DNA of 64,000 nucleotides from JBEKIK01 sp050013075 (GCA_050013075.1 JBEKFZ010000003.1:1-64000), one strand, 5' to 3'; shown: positions 1-8,064, counted from the first letter of the stretch. Notes: generated from the letters alone by a model not told the origin. A program made the numbers and translations.

Positions 1-1
1 C

Positions 2-73
2 GCTGCCAGTTGCCGACGCCTGCCGCGAAAAATTCGCGCCCTCGTCAATCAACTGCTCGGCCTTGCAAATTAA
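2..73 (+). CDS. Possible 3' end of a gene cut by the window edge
   Basis: Frame 2 is open from the window edge to a TAA at 71-73 and would end a protein with a basic, helix-like tail (LPRKIRALVNQLLGLAN). The two other forward frames also stop within the first 90 bases, so the frame choice is weak. A rightward terminator-like hairpin at 130-154 fits a gene ending here. The function cannot be judged. Confidence 0.25.
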   Translation, partial: AASCRRLPRKIRALVNQLLGLAN

Positions 74-129
74 TGTGATCATTTTTTAGGAAAGTGCAGC
101 TAGTGGAAAAAGAACCTGAATAATGCGTG

Positions 130-154
130 GCACGGGCGTCTTGCCCGTGCTTTT
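130..154 (+). terminator. Rho-independent terminator-like hairpin
   Basis: A perfect 8-bp stem, GCACGGGC at 130-137 and GCCCGTGC at 143-150, with a 5-base loop, is followed by TTTT. It would end transcription coming from the left edge. From here to 360 I see no gene. Confidence 0.55.
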
Positions 155-360
155 CTCTCGGAAGCACTATCAATGCCGCCAATTTATTCTATTGATAAAT
201 GAATTATCTCACAATTAGCTTCATTGGGGGGGCCGAGATTGTTTGGGTATGATTAATGATTCGTTAAAACAAAGTTTTAGTGCGGTTTTTCGGGTGATTC
301 AGCAGTTATGATGAAAAGGGCGACAGTCGTGAAACGCCTGGCTATTGGGTCTCAAAAAAA

Positions 361-451
361 GAATGTCGCATAAAAAGTCAGAGCCGGGGCGTGTCGCCCC
401 GGTAATTCCGCACCCGACACGGCCCGGCTCTGAGTTAAAAACACGACATTC
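361..451. repeat. Long imperfect palindrome, possibly a small mobile element
   Basis: Arms 361-396 and 415-451 are inverted copies. The outer 8 bases (GAATGTCG / CGACATTC) and the inner 18 bases match with one mismatch, separated by an A/T-rich stretch that pairs poorly. The loop is about 18 bases. It could be a MITE-like or REP-like element, or a bidirectional terminator. It lies downstream of the leftward gene at 566-1261. Confidence 0.5.
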
Positions 452-499
452 ATGTCTGGTGTTCGACGCCGGCTGCTTCTTTCGGGCAACCCGCGCATA

Positions 500-533
500 A
501 ACAAGCCCTGTCGGAACGGCCCGGCAGGGCTTT
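500..533 (-). terminator. Terminator of the PEP-CTERM gene
   Basis: Read on the minus strand, an 11-base stem (504-514 with 521-531, one mismatch) is followed by TTGTTT. It lies 33 bases past the stop codon at 566 and would make that gene monocistronic. Confidence 0.6.
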
Positions 534-565
534 GGAATATTCAGGTTTTGCGCTGAAGCACAGCT

Positions 566-1261
566 TTAGCGACGACGCCAGGCATACGCCAACATGCCCA
601 TAGCGCCCATGACCAGCAGCACGAGAGTTCCCGGTTCGGGAACGGGGTTGAAGTCGTAAGTCACACTAACGTTTGCCGTCCCAGTTGTACTCATAAACGT
701 AGAAGTATTTGAAGGGCCCGATAATGCACCATATGCCGAACCGTCGACGATAAAATCCACATTTCCCGTACCCATGAATTGTGCCAGATCAGCCGCCAAG
801 GAATAGTTAATTACCTGGCTGTCCGTAGTATTAACATAGGTTGCCGAAAATCCGGAAGTGCCGGTATAATCGGTTATGCCATCATAGGCGGTCAGATTGA
901 GGGGATAGTCGTTTAAAACATTCCACGACACATTAGTTAGAGTTTGGCTGTTCAATGTCATGCCAAGCTGTCCATTTGTAGTGTTGGTGCCCCAATATGT
1001 ACTTAAATAACGGTTGGTAATTGCACTGGTTGGATTCGTATTTTCCAAACCCAGCTTGCCTAATGTGTTTACAGACGCCGTCACGGAAACGCTGTTGAGC
1101 GTTCCAAGTGCCGTGTCGAATTGTGGTACCGACAGGCTTTTATTATTGATATTAAAAGTACTAGATAAATTGTTCAAATAGGTTAGCAACTCCGCATTAG
1201 CCACCTCGGCGATAAGCATCAACACCGCCACACCCGCAACAGCAATCATCGTACGTTTCAT
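566..1261 (-). CDS. PEP-CTERM sorting domain protein, secreted, function unknown
   Basis: This 231-residue protein starts with a signal peptide (residues 1-23, MKRTMIAVAGVAVLMLIAEV followed by ANA). Its body is rich in Ser, Thr, Asn and Gly, and it ends in a PEP-CTERM anchor: VPEPG near residue 208, about 17 hydrophobic residues, then WRRR. In this family the tail is read by an exosortase, which cuts it while the protein is being placed in the envelope; the window has an exosortase at 37421-38404. The body has no motif I recognise and resembles the low-complexity beta-rich targets common in planctomycetes. The ATG at 1261 has an AAAGGAT about 8 bases upstream. A hairpin terminator follows the stop, so it is probably transcribed alone. 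The 262 bases upstream to 1523 show no other gene. Confidence 0.85.
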   Translation of the reverse strand: MKRTMIAVAGVAVLMLIAEVANAELLTYLNNLSSTFNINNKSLSVPQFDTALGTLNSVSVTASVNTLGKLGLENTNPTSAITNRYLSTYWGTNTTNGQLGMTLNSQTLTNVSWNVLNDYPLNLTAYDGITDYTGTSGFSATYVNTTDSQVINYSLAADLAQFMGTGNVDFIVDGSAYGALSGPSNTSTFMSTTGTANVSVTYDFNPVPEPGTLVLLVMGAMGMLAYAWRRR

Positions 1262-1709
1262 TTTCAGAATCCTTTAACCTGTTGGTTCCGTTAGTGTAGT
1301 AGATTTCAAAAGTTAGACATTCATACCGTTATTCAACTTCAGCAACCTGTCTCGTATTGGGTTGTCAAGGGTAAATAATCATTGCTGTCCTGGACGAACG
1401 ATCCGAGACCCAATCCCCACACTCGGTTCGTCTTGATATTGCCTCCTTTTGCAGTTGATACGTAATGGTTTCAAGCTGGAGCTCAAGACAGTTTGTTTCG
1501 TTCTTGGCCCAAATTGATTCTTTCTACTCCCAAGCGGGAGTCTCAATGTCGCTAGTTTGACATGTGTCTTCCGCTTTGTCTGGGGCCGATCTGGGGCCGA
1601 TATGGCACCTTATGGGGGACGAATAAGATCGATGGCGGCCGGATGCACGCGAAAAGAGTTTGCCGCGGACATCCTGAGTCCTTTGTCCGGCAAGCAAGTA
1701 TGAGGCCAT

Positions 1710-2099
1710 TTATGCGGCGCGGCGCAGATTCTTTTTTCCGGCATCTGATGGAATGGCAAGAGCGGCCACGTCCACATATTCCCAGCATACCCCCTCGCCG
1801 GTGCCATCGCCCCGGAAACGGATGACCCGATCCTTATGGTGGCGGTTGAGACGCTTGATGGAGTCGTGCAACCGGCACTTCGGCTCGATGTCGTCGAGTG
1901 GCGGAAGAGGGTCGTCGATGCGATGAGGCCAGCCATCCTCCTGGAAGGCCGACAAAATGGCCTCTTGATTGCGGGAGGGGACTCGGTACTCCTTGATCAC
2001 GCATTGACCCACGCGCAGCACTCGATACTCGGCATCCCATTGCGGCGGGGGCGTCGTATCAGATTTTGCAATTTGTAGTTGTGATATGGAGAGGATCAT
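1710..2099 (-). CDS. Small conserved planctomycete-type protein of unknown function
   Basis: This 129-residue protein has no signal peptide or membrane segment. Its core, about residues 28-108, is charged and well formed (VIKEYRVPSRNQEAILSAF, then GWPHRIDDPLPP, then RLHDSIKRLNRHHKDRVIRF and GDGTGEGVCWEY). I recognise this pattern from small proteins or protein tails found repeatedly in planctomycete genomes, but know no function. The alternation of basic helix and Gly-rich turns would suit a nucleic-acid-binding winged-helix-like fold, which is inference. Long open frames on the opposite strand are shadows. The start is the ATG at 2099. The region from 1262 to here holds no other gene that I can support. 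Confidence 0.6.
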   Translation of the reverse strand: MILSISQLQIAKSDTTPPPQWDAEYRVLRVGQCVIKEYRVPSRNQEAILSAFQEDGWPHRIDDPLPPLDDIEPKCRLHDSIKRLNRHHKDRVIRFRGDGTGEGVCWEYVDVAALAIPSDAGKKNLRRAA

Positions 2100-2364
2100 C
2101 TTCGAAACCTGCTCAACTTAGGCCATGTCAATGGCAATAGGCAATCGATTATGTACAAATGGAAAATACCCAGCCCAAGAAAGGCTCGCGGCAAATTGAA
2201 GTCTTGCACGGCGAGCAACGGGGCTAGATATACTGTCACTGCCTCATCATGGTCCAAGGGTATGTCACCAGATAGAAGATGTCAGAATATCATACCATGG
2301 TGTATTTTGCAAGGGGCTGAGCAACCCTCGAACCGAGGAATTTCAGCCTATTTGCCCTCGCACC

Positions 2365-2417
2365 CCCCGAAACAAGCGAGAGTAACCTGTTTGCTATCCT
2401 TCGCTTGCGCTTCGGGC
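2365..2417. repeat. Imperfect inverted repeat in an intergenic stretch
   Basis: CCCGAAACAAGCGAGAG on the left faces CCTTCGCTTGCGCTTCGGG on the right, an imperfect inverted repeat with a spacer of about 17 bases. It looks like a REP-type dispersed element. The rest of 2100-2560 shows no gene, only A/T-rich sequence before the next start. Confidence 0.35.
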
Positions 2418-2560
2418 TAATGTAAATTCCCGAATAATCCTGGTTAAGTGGAAATGGCAACCGCCTTGAAAGCCTTGACTCATCAATGCCAAAATATGAT
2501 AATAATTACGTTTGAATGGACTGAATCCGCGTTTTATTATTATTTACAGCAGACCCCGCC

Positions 2561-2968
2561 TTGAGATTCGTCAAAACCGCTTTAGTTTTGATTATCGCGG
2601 CCCAATTCGCGTTTATCGCGATGGTGGGCGAGGGTTTGCACTTTTTGCCCGGCCTGGGCCATTCCTGCGATTCTTTTTGCGAATGTCATTTCTCATGCCA
2701 TTCCGCCGCCGACCGTGATTTTTCTGTTGTCGGTCATCTTCTTGCTGTTTTTAATACAGTCCACAAACCCAATGACGTGCACAACCCGGCCGATTGTCCG
2801 GTGTGCCAGTATTTCGCACAGGTTAAACATCTTGTTTTGGCGTTTAACGCGGAGACTGACTGTCTCGTTGTTATCGAAAGGATTGAGGCTGGTTCTTCCC
2901 TTCTTCAAAGCCGTTGTGAACCGGCATATCATTCTCGGGCGCCTCCTTCTTGCCCGTTCATGGCTTAA
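2561..2968 (+). CDS. Cys/His-rich small secreted or membrane protein
   Basis: The 135-residue product begins at a TTG (no ATG is available at this end) with a hydrophobic segment at residues 5-21, a signal peptide or single membrane helix. Two Cys/His clusters follow: CDSFCECHFSCHS at about residues 36-48 and HNPADCPVCQYF at about 74-85. The CPVC motif resembles small planctomycete proteins of the DUF2946 type, but I cannot assign it. Clusters like these could bind a metal or form disulfides. It ends 131 bases before a pseudopilin gene on the same strand, so the two may be co-transcribed. The start is uncertain because no good ribosome binding site is seen. Confidence 0.5.
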   Translation: MRFVKTALVLIIAAQFAFIAMVGEGLHFLPGLGHSCDSFCECHFSCHSAADRDFSVVGHLLAVFNTVHKPNDVHNPADCPVCQYFAQVKHLVLAFNAETDCLVVIERIEAGSSLLQSRCEPAYHSRAPPSCPFMA

Positions 2969-3099
2969 TGGATGCCCGTTTTTAATTCGACGTTCTTCGG
3001 TTAGCGGCCCGGCTTAGTTGTTGTGCATGCGGCTAACCGGATTGGATTGTCGGGTATTTGTAAACTCATTTGTCCTCTATTACGTTAAAGGATTGCTAT

Positions 3100-4014
3100 A
3101 TGCGCCGCCATTCTGGTTTTACGCTTGTGGAACTGCTGGTTGTGATCGCCATCATCGGCATTTTGACCGCCTTGCTGTTGCCTGCGATTCAGGCCGCCCG
3201 GGAATCCGCCCGTCGCATAACCTGCTGCAATAATCTGAAACAAATCGGCCTGGCGTTGAATTTGTATTACAACACCAATAACAAACTGCCGCCGGGTTGG
3301 ACTGCTTATGATCCGCAAACTCATCTGCCATATCCGCTGGGCGAACCCGGCTGGGGTTGGGCCTCTAGAATCCTGCCCTTCATGGAATTAAACTACCTTG
3401 CCAAAAACGTGATTCACTATACCCTGCCCATTGCCGATCCGACCAATCAAGTCGCCCGGCTCACGCCGATTCCCGAATTCCGCTGCCCTTCCGACGCCCT
3501 GAACCAAAAGACCTTTGTGGACCCGGACGATCCCGCGCAGACTGAAATGGCCGTGGGGAATTACGTGGGCGTGTTCGGCACGCAAAACATACACGAGGCC
3601 GAATCAATGCCCGTGGGACAGCAGTGTGTAAGCGACGGCGTTTTCTACCATAACAGCGCCGTTACTTATAAAGACATCAAGGACGGAACCAGCCATACCT
3701 TTGCCGTTGGTGAACGTAGTTTAATACTTGTTCCACCACAACCGGGCATGGATTTGGGATTGTCGACCTGGGTAGGCGCGCCCCCGAACGATCGTTGCGG
3801 CCCGGGCATGGTCCTGGGCACCGGCGCTTACACCCCTAATACGCGCCAAGATGACCTCCACAATTTTTCCAGCCACCATCCCACCGGAACGAATTTCGCC
3901 TCGGTCGACGGCTCGGTCCGGTTTATAAGTCAAGACCTGGACGATCAATTCTTCCGCGCCCTTTGCACCCGTGCCGCCGCCGACTGCATCGGCGACGCAT
4001 TAAGAGGGCAATAA
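3100..4014 (+). CDS. DUF1559 prepilin-like protein (type II pseudopilin N-terminus)
   Basis: The 304-residue protein has a class III leader: MRRHSG followed by FTLVELLVVIAIIGILTALL, with cleavage expected after Gly6 and methylation of Phe7. After the hydrophobic helix comes a planctomycete DUF1559 body, and near the end an H-x9-DG motif (HPTGTNFASVDG) typical of this family. These proteins are abundant in planctomycetes and are thought to form pilus- or secretion-related fibres; individual roles are unknown. I chose ATG 3100 over an upstream TTG because AAAGGA sits 8 bases before it and the leader then has normal length. The neighbour upstream is the Cys-rich protein at 2561-2968. Confidence 0.9.
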   Translation: MRRHSGFTLVELLVVIAIIGILTALLLPAIQAARESARRITCCNNLKQIGLALNLYYNTNNKLPPGWTAYDPQTHLPYPLGEPGWGWASRILPFMELNYLAKNVIHYTLPIADPTNQVARLTPIPEFRCPSDALNQKTFVDPDDPAQTEMAVGNYVGVFGTQNIHEAESMPVGQQCVSDGVFYHNSAVTYKDIKDGTSHTFAVGERSLILVPPQPGMDLGLSTWVGAPPNDRCGPGMVLGTGAYTPNTRQDDLHNFSSHHPTGTNFASVDGSVRFISQDLDDQFFRALCTRAAADCIGDALRGQ

Positions 4015-4080
4015 GATTTAGAATATAGTCAATGGTTCAAAAATATATGCGTCGCACGTCATAGTGCTATCTAAGTGAAA

Positions 4081-4147
4081 GTAGGGTGTGCGAAGCACAC
4101 CGAATATGGGCAATGCTTTAAAGATGGGTGCGTTTCACGCACCCTAC
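4081..4147. repeat. BIME-like palindromic element overlapping a stop codon
   Basis: The outer inverted repeat GTAGGGTG (4081-4088) / CACCCTAC (4140-4147) encloses two small hairpins, GGTGTGCGAAGCACACC and GGGTGCGTTTCACGCACCC. The stop codon of the leftward TPR lipoprotein gene (TAG, 4144-4146) lies inside the right arm. It may act as a bidirectional terminator between two convergent genes. Confidence 0.55.
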
Positions 4148-4977
4148 CGCAGCGGTGCGGGATCGCGGTTGACCATTTGACTCTGATCCGAGGCGGCGGC
4201 CGGGACGCCCGGGGTCGTGGGCGCGGCAGGCGCGGCGGAAACCACGGACGGATTCACGGCGGCTTGCAAGGCCGAGATCCGCGAGGCGATTTGAGGTTGT
4301 TGGCTGTTGTACCAGTACGAGCGCTGGTAATTGGCCAGGGCCTGGGCCGAGTCGCCGGTGTCTTCGCGGATCTTGCCTAATGCCGCTAATGCCCGGGAAT
4401 TGTCGGGTTGGATGGTCAGGGCTTCGATCAGGTGTTCTTTTGCCGAGTTACGATCGCCGAACTCCTCGCAAAGCCTGGCCAATTCGATTTTGGCGTCGGC
4501 CGAGGTCGGCTGCTGGCTTACCCAACCTTCGACGAGGCGAAATGCCTCCTGCGAGCGCCCCTGCTCGGCCAGCAGGACCGCCAGGCCGCGATAGCAATCA
4601 ACGTGGTTGTTATTGCGGTCCAAGCAAAGATTGTAATACGTTTCCGCCTTTCCCAGATCGCCCTGGGAATTATTCATTTTCCCCAGGCAATGGTACGTGG
4701 CGGCCAGATTGTAATAAGCGTCGGCGTTCGTGGGATCGTCGTAGGACGCCTCCTGGAATTGCCGCAGGGCTTGATCGTATTGCGATTGTTGGAATAGGCG
4801 CACGCCATCGGCGTTTCGTCCCGAGGCAGTGATGCCTCCGCAACCGGTAAACATAAGCGACGTTCCGGCCAGAATGAGCAATGCTCCGGCCGGCAATCGC
4901 CATTTGCCCGTTTTCCAGGCAGCGGGACAAGCACCCGTCCTGTTCCGCATTCGAGCTGCTAAGGTGATTGTATTCAC
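4144..4977 (-). CDS. TPR-repeat lipoprotein
   Basis: This 277-residue protein has a long basic N-region, a hydrophobic stretch and a lipobox (LMFTGC, Cys46), so it should be anchored as a lipoprotein. From about residue 55 to 215 it consists of tetratricopeptide repeats, with recognisable units such as DALRQFQEASYDDPTNADAY, AETYYNLCLDRNNNHVDCY and AKEHLIEALTIQPDNSRAL. The tail (about 225-277) is Ala/Pro-rich and disordered. TPRs are protein-docking scaffolds; no partner can be named. The start is a GTG with AAGGTG nine bases upstream; ATG 4950 is an alternative. It may be related in role to the giant TPR protein at 28030-32481, but the sequences are not close. Confidence 0.8.
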   Translation of the reverse strand: MNTITLAARMRNRTGACPAAWKTGKWRLPAGALLILAGTSLMFTGCGGITASGRNADGVRLFQQSQYDQALRQFQEASYDDPTNADAYYNLAATYHCLGKMNNSQGDLGKAETYYNLCLDRNNNHVDCYRGLAVLLAEQGRSQEAFRLVEGWVSQQPTSADAKIELARLCEEFGDRNSAKEHLIEALTIQPDNSRALAALGKIREDTGDSAQALANYQRSYWYNSQQPQIASRISALQAAVNPSVVSAAPAAPTTPGVPAAASDQSQMVNRDPAPLR

Positions 4978-5150
4978 GTCGTTTGCACCTTGCGTTGACT
5001 TAAGATTCGGACTGAAAAGATCTACCGCCCATAGCGGCGCATGCGGTGCCGCTGCGCAGTAACAGGGTGTGCAAGGATATCCATCTGCCCGGCGGCTTGC
5101 AATACGGAAATTTCCTTAAAAAGCCGCCAGCTAGCAAAGCTATCACTCGT

Positions 5151-5624
5151 TTATAACACAGCCAGCGGCGGTGTAATATCAGGAAAAAGCGTGGGTTCTG
5201 TAATGTGGGGCACAACTAGGGCGGCGCGTTTTTCGTAACCTAGTTTTTGCAAAACCTCCAGCACCTCGCTGCAAGTGGGAAACATTCGTCCGCTGGTCCG
5301 CTTGTACTCTTCCATGGCGTTCATGAACTCGATTTCCGCGAGTGTATAGTCGCGCTCGCAAGTGGTCGGATCGATTTGCCGCCGCCGATTTACTTTCGCC
5401 CTCCGCTGGCAGGTGCGGTGTTCCACGGCAACCGGGATGTTCTTCTGCCGGCGGTCCGTGCCGCCGCGGCGATCCGGTTGTTGGCCGTTGCGGCGGTTCA
5501 GGCTCACCGTATTATTACAATCCTTGATCCGGCCGTGTTCCGCATGGGGCTTTGCAAGCTTTTGCTCGGTCGCCGCCTTTTTGGCCTTGGTTGTTTTCAC
5601 GGCTATTTTTTTGCTCTTCGCCAC
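5151..5624 (-). CDS. Basic small protein, planctomycete-type, unknown function
   Basis: From a GTG at 5624 the product has 157 residues. The GTG has GGAGTC eight bases upstream, and the extra N-terminus available from 5684 looks unnatural. The first 30 residues are a Lys/Ala-rich tail (VAKSKKIAVKTTKAKKAATE), the middle is rich in Arg and Gln with RRGGTDRRQ, and the C-terminal part (about 95-157) is a conserved-looking helical domain: DYTLAEIEFMNAMEEYKRTS, then RMFPTCSEVLEVLQKLGYEK. The histone-like tail plus a helix-turn-helix-like C-terminus suggests DNA binding, which is inference. I have seen this C-terminal pattern in planctomycete hypothetical proteins. Confidence 0.6.
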   Translation of the reverse strand: MAKSKKIAVKTTKAKKAATEQKLAKPHAEHGRIKDCNNTVSLNRRNGQQPDRRGGTDRRQKNIPVAVEHRTCQRRAKVNRRRQIDPTTCERDYTLAEIEFMNAMEEYKRTSGRMFPTCSEVLEVLQKLGYEKRAALVVPHITEPTLFPDITPPLAVL

Positions 5625-5859
5625 GGCTAAGACTCCGAGTATTTGATGACAATTCAACGAGAAATAATACATCAACGTTGCCAAAAGTCATCGAAAAAAC
5701 AGTCAGGAAAAGTTGACTATTTAGGAAAAATGGGGTGTTGTAGCAATACTGCCGTATTGCACGGATATTAGCGGATACGCAATTTTTAGGACCGCGCAAC
5801 TAATAAAGATTTCAACAACTGCCCGTAGAAACAGAAAAACTGGTATTACCTGTATAGAG

Positions 5860-5915
5860 AGCCTATAGCCTGCAGCCTATAACCTACGGCCTATAGTCTA
5901 CAACCTATAGCCTGT
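5860..5915. repeat. Heptanucleotide tandem repeat (eight units)
   Basis: Eight 7-base units variable around AGCCTAT (AGCCTAT, AGCCTGC, AGCCTAT, AACCTAC, GGCCTAT, AGTCTAC, AACCTAT, AGCCTGT) run without gaps. The last units supply the stop codon (5905-5907) and final codons of the leftward gene at 5905-6156. It is one of four heptamer tracts in this window. Confidence 0.75.
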
Positions 5916-6156
5916 TGGTAACGTCGCGGCAGATGTCGCGGAGTTCGGGCAAAGATACGTCTTCCAGCCGTTTACCGCGCCGATCGAGGCATTCGTTGAT
6001 TTTAATCACGGTTTCCCGCAGAAAAGAATGCGAAGCGTTACTTCCACCCCAAAGAAGGAAGTTTTTTCCGCGAGTAACCAGGGTTTGCCCGTCATTATTA
6101 TCGAAGGCCAGACCCAGCAAAGCGGCCGATTTTTTGGGTTCGTTGGGCGCTCTCAC
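5905..6156 (-). CDS. Small protein downstream of the FHA gene
   Basis: This 83-residue protein starts at an ATG 30 bases after the FHA protein gene and is probably in its operon. It has no signal or membrane segment. The conserved-looking stretch SAALLGLAFDNNDGQTLVT, GKNFLLWGG, and ETVIKINECLDRRGKRLEDV is a pattern I recall from small planctomycete proteins next to signalling genes, without known function. Its last codons and stop come from the heptamer tandem repeat, so the C-terminus may vary between strains. Confidence 0.65.
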   Translation of the reverse strand: MRAPNEPKKSAALLGLAFDNNDGQTLVTRGKNFLLWGGSNASHSFLRETVIKINECLDRRGKRLEDVSLPELRDICRDVTNRL

Positions 6157-6186
6157 GGCGGGTTTCTTTGCAAATCGGTTGCGGAA

Positions 6187-6858
6187 TTAAGGCTTTTTAC
6201 GGTTGAAAAACTGCTTCAGCATGTCATCGGCCGCGCTTTTACTATCTTGGCTTACGGGTTTTTTCGGGCGTTTGAATTGGCCGGGTGTTTTTGGGGGGGG
6301 CTTTTCCTCTTTTTTCGGACCTTCCTCGGCCTCTTTATGAAGCATGTGAATGGTCGTGGTATCGGCCATTTTATGCCCGGTGGTATGCGTGTCTTTTATC
6401 GACAAAGTCTCGCTTGAGCGGGGCTGTTCGGCCGGCTCCGCTTCTCCGTCTTCCAGCCACCGGGTGATGTCGAGTTCGTCCTCTTTGGCGGCGGTGGTTT
6501 GAACCGTTCGTGCGGCGGCCTCTTGAATCGTGTGCACCTTGGGCTTGATCTTTCCGCCCACGCTGACGGCTAATTGAACTTCGAATTCCAGCACCCCGAC
6601 CTTAAGCCGGTCGCCGTTTTTCAACTCGCGCTCGGTTGTGACTTGTTCGCCGTTGACAAACGTATGGTTGGTGCTTTTAAAGTCGACGACCGTGGCCCGG
6701 CCTTCTTGCAGGCGGATCGCACAATGCTTGCGGCTGACGCGATCGCTGGCCGGCCGCAAATGACAATCCTCGCTGCGGCCGATAAGGAACTCCGGCTCGG
6801 TGACGGGGATTTCCCGACCCTGATTTTTTCCGCCGATCACTACGAGTTTAACTTCCAT
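6187..6858 (-). CDS. FHA-domain protein
   Basis: The 223-residue protein has an N-terminal forkhead-associated domain (about residues 5-95) with the hallmark residues: IGRSEDC (Gly-Arg at 26-27), SRKH (about 42-45) and STNHTFVNG (about 61-69). FHA domains bind phosphothreonine peptides, usually products of Ser/Thr kinases, of which planctomycetes have many; no kinase lies in this window. Residues 105-223 are charged and disordered, rich in Lys, Glu and Pro, ending in a basic helix (MLKQFFNRKKP). The start ATG opens the conserved beta-strand directly. The small gene at 5905-6156 follows in the same direction. Cytoplasmic signalling is the likely setting. Confidence 0.9.
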   Translation of the reverse strand: MEVKLVVIGGKNQGREIPVTEPEFLIGRSEDCHLRPASDRVSRKHCAIRLQEGRATVVDFKSTNHTFVNGEQVTTERELKNGDRLKVGVLEFEVQLAVSVGGKIKPKVHTIQEAAARTVQTTAAKEDELDITRWLEDGEAEPAEQPRSSETLSIKDTHTTGHKMADTTTIHMLHKEAEEGPKKEEKPPPKTPGQFKRPKKPVSQDSKSAADDMLKQFFNRKKP

Positions 6859-7097
6859 TGCCTTACCTTCGTCCGCCGAATTCGCAAATGTTTCACTATG
6901 ATTAAAACTAAAACCAAGATAGATTAAAAGCCCAAGTTACATTTATTGCATCGAATTCTCCGCATGGTTTGCCATAGTCCATTCCGCAAAAGTCCGCGGA
7001 ATTTCGATACTCGCCCGCATCTTGATAGTAACAAGTTATTGGCAAACAGTCAAAATACTTTTACCTCATTGTGGGTAAACGGCGGCTTCGACATGCT

Positions 7098-7892
7098 CTA
7101 TAAGGGGGGACGGATTGTAATATCGCACGTTTTTCTTTGTAAATTTTCGCGTCCGCGATGCTCGGTCCATTCACTTGAATTGTATTTTTCCCGTGCCAGG
7201 CCGAGCACCCGGAATTGCTCCGCGTCGGTCAGTATTCCCGGCTCAAGGTGCATCGGAAATACCTCTGAGAGTTTTGACGACCACCTTTGCACCAATTGAT
7301 CGAATGATAGCGCGATTGCCGCTACTTCGGCAAGTCCCGGCAACTCGGGAGCGGCGCTGCAACGGGCCAAAAGAACGCTGCCGTGCTGCAAGACCGCCCC
7401 GCGGCGACGCCGCTGTGCGCTGCCGGCAATCTTCACCTCTGAAACGAGTACGTCCCCCGGCGATCGCCGCTGAAAACAAAGGAACGGTGCCCCGGGAGTC
7501 TTTTCCCGGCCTTTGTCCCGGCATAGCGAAGCACTTATTCCATGGCCGGAGAGCACCTCGATGAGTGCGGCGTGGACGGTTTCGTAGAGCATAAGATGTC
7601 TTACGGCCAAACGCTCGCCCGGTGGAACAGCAATGCTGTAAGTGACTTCGCGGTCGTGCACGATCGCGCCTCCGCCGGATGCGCGGCGCACCACGGGACA
7701 ATTCAGGCTGGCGGAGTGTTGCCGGCGGTCGTCGTATTGCTGGAAGTATCCCAACGAGAGCGTCGGCCGCTGCCAACGATAAAATCGCAACGAAAATCCC
7801 CCGCCCTCAGCCGCCGATTCCAGCAGCGTTTCATCCACCGCCATGTTCCACGCGCCCGATGCCGGCGGATCAATGAATAAACGGCAGATCAT
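7098..7892 (-). CDS. Lipoate-protein ligase / octanoyltransferase family protein
   Basis: This 264-residue protein belongs to the LplA/LipM/LipL cofactor-transferase fold. The core motifs are visible: RRASGGGAIVHDREVTYS (about residues 69-86), which binds the acyl chain, and VKIAGSAQRRRRGAVLQHGS (about 153-172) with the Lys that contacts lipoyl-AMP or the thioester intermediate. It would attach octanoate or lipoate to the lipoyl domain of GcvH. The gene is the last of the leftward gcv series, 172 bases after gcvPB, which supports this job. Whether it is a ligase (free lipoate) or an octanoyltransferase (octanoyl-ACP) cannot be decided here; a Cys in LCFQRR (about residue 138) may be relevant to the second. 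No gene is visible between 6859 and 7097. Confidence 0.85.
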   Translation of the reverse strand: MICRLFIDPPASGAWNMAVDETLLESAAEGGGFSLRFYRWQRPTLSLGYFQQYDDRRQHSASLNCPVVRRASGGGAIVHDREVTYSIAVPPGERLAVRHLMLYETVHAALIEVLSGHGISASLCRDKGREKTPGAPFLCFQRRSPGDVLVSEVKIAGSAQRRRRGAVLQHGSVLLARCSAAPELPGLAEVAAIALSFDQLVQRWSSKLSEVFPMHLEPGILTDAEQFRVLGLAREKYNSSEWTEHRGRENLQRKTCDITIRPPL

Positions 7893-7900
7893 AAAAAAAG

Positions 7901-7928
7901 GATGAATGATGAATTATGAATGATGAAT
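7901..7928. repeat. Heptanucleotide tandem repeat (GATGAAT)4
   Basis: Four 7-base units, GATGAAT, GATGAAT, TATGAAT and GATGAAT, lie 9 bases upstream of the lipoate-transferase start on its 5' side. Confidence 0.7.
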
Positions 7929-7980
7929 AAAACCGCTTGCCGTTTCCCGCTGAATTTAAGCAACTCGAATAAGATTTAAT

Positions 7981-7998
7981 GAAACCGCTTGCGGTTTC
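7981..7998. repeat. Palindromic GAAACCGCTTGCGGTTTC dispersed repeat
   Basis: This is a perfect 18-base palindrome (GAAACCGC TT GCGGTTTC). A degenerate copy precedes it at about 7929-7949, and further copies occur at 13947-13965, 13986-14005 and 18278-18296. Confidence 0.65.
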
Positions 7999-8018
7999 GC
8001 GAATACGTGCACATTCTA

Positions 8019-8038
8019 GTGGGCAGTAAACTGCCCAC
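8019..8038. repeat. Perfect hairpin downstream of gcvPB
   Basis: GTGGGCAGT AA ACTGCCCAC is a perfect inverted repeat with 9-base arms, 27 bases beyond the gcvPB stop codon. It lacks a T-run, so it is more likely an mRNA 3' stem or dispersed repeat than a full terminator. Related GTGGGCAG strings occur near 15170 and 15345. Confidence 0.45.
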
Positions 8039-8064
8039 CCCTTATCGCCCACTGTCTCCCCACC

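Noticed and set aside
128..146. TGGCAC...TTGC as a sigma-54 promoter
   Set aside because: The GG-to-GC spacing is 12 bases, not the required 10, and the string is part of a hairpin terminator.
1524..2078. Several overlapping frames on both strands opposite and beside 1710-2099
   Set aside because: Only the 129-codon minus-strand frame has a conserved-looking protein pattern; the others are shadows with poor composition.
2151..2420. 89-codon frame on the plus strand
   Set aside because: Composition is not protein-like, it ends in a dispersed inverted repeat, and no ribosome binding site is present.
4081..4147. CRISPR-like array in the short palindromic repeats
   Set aside because: There are only two different hairpins without regular spacers; no cas genes are in the window.
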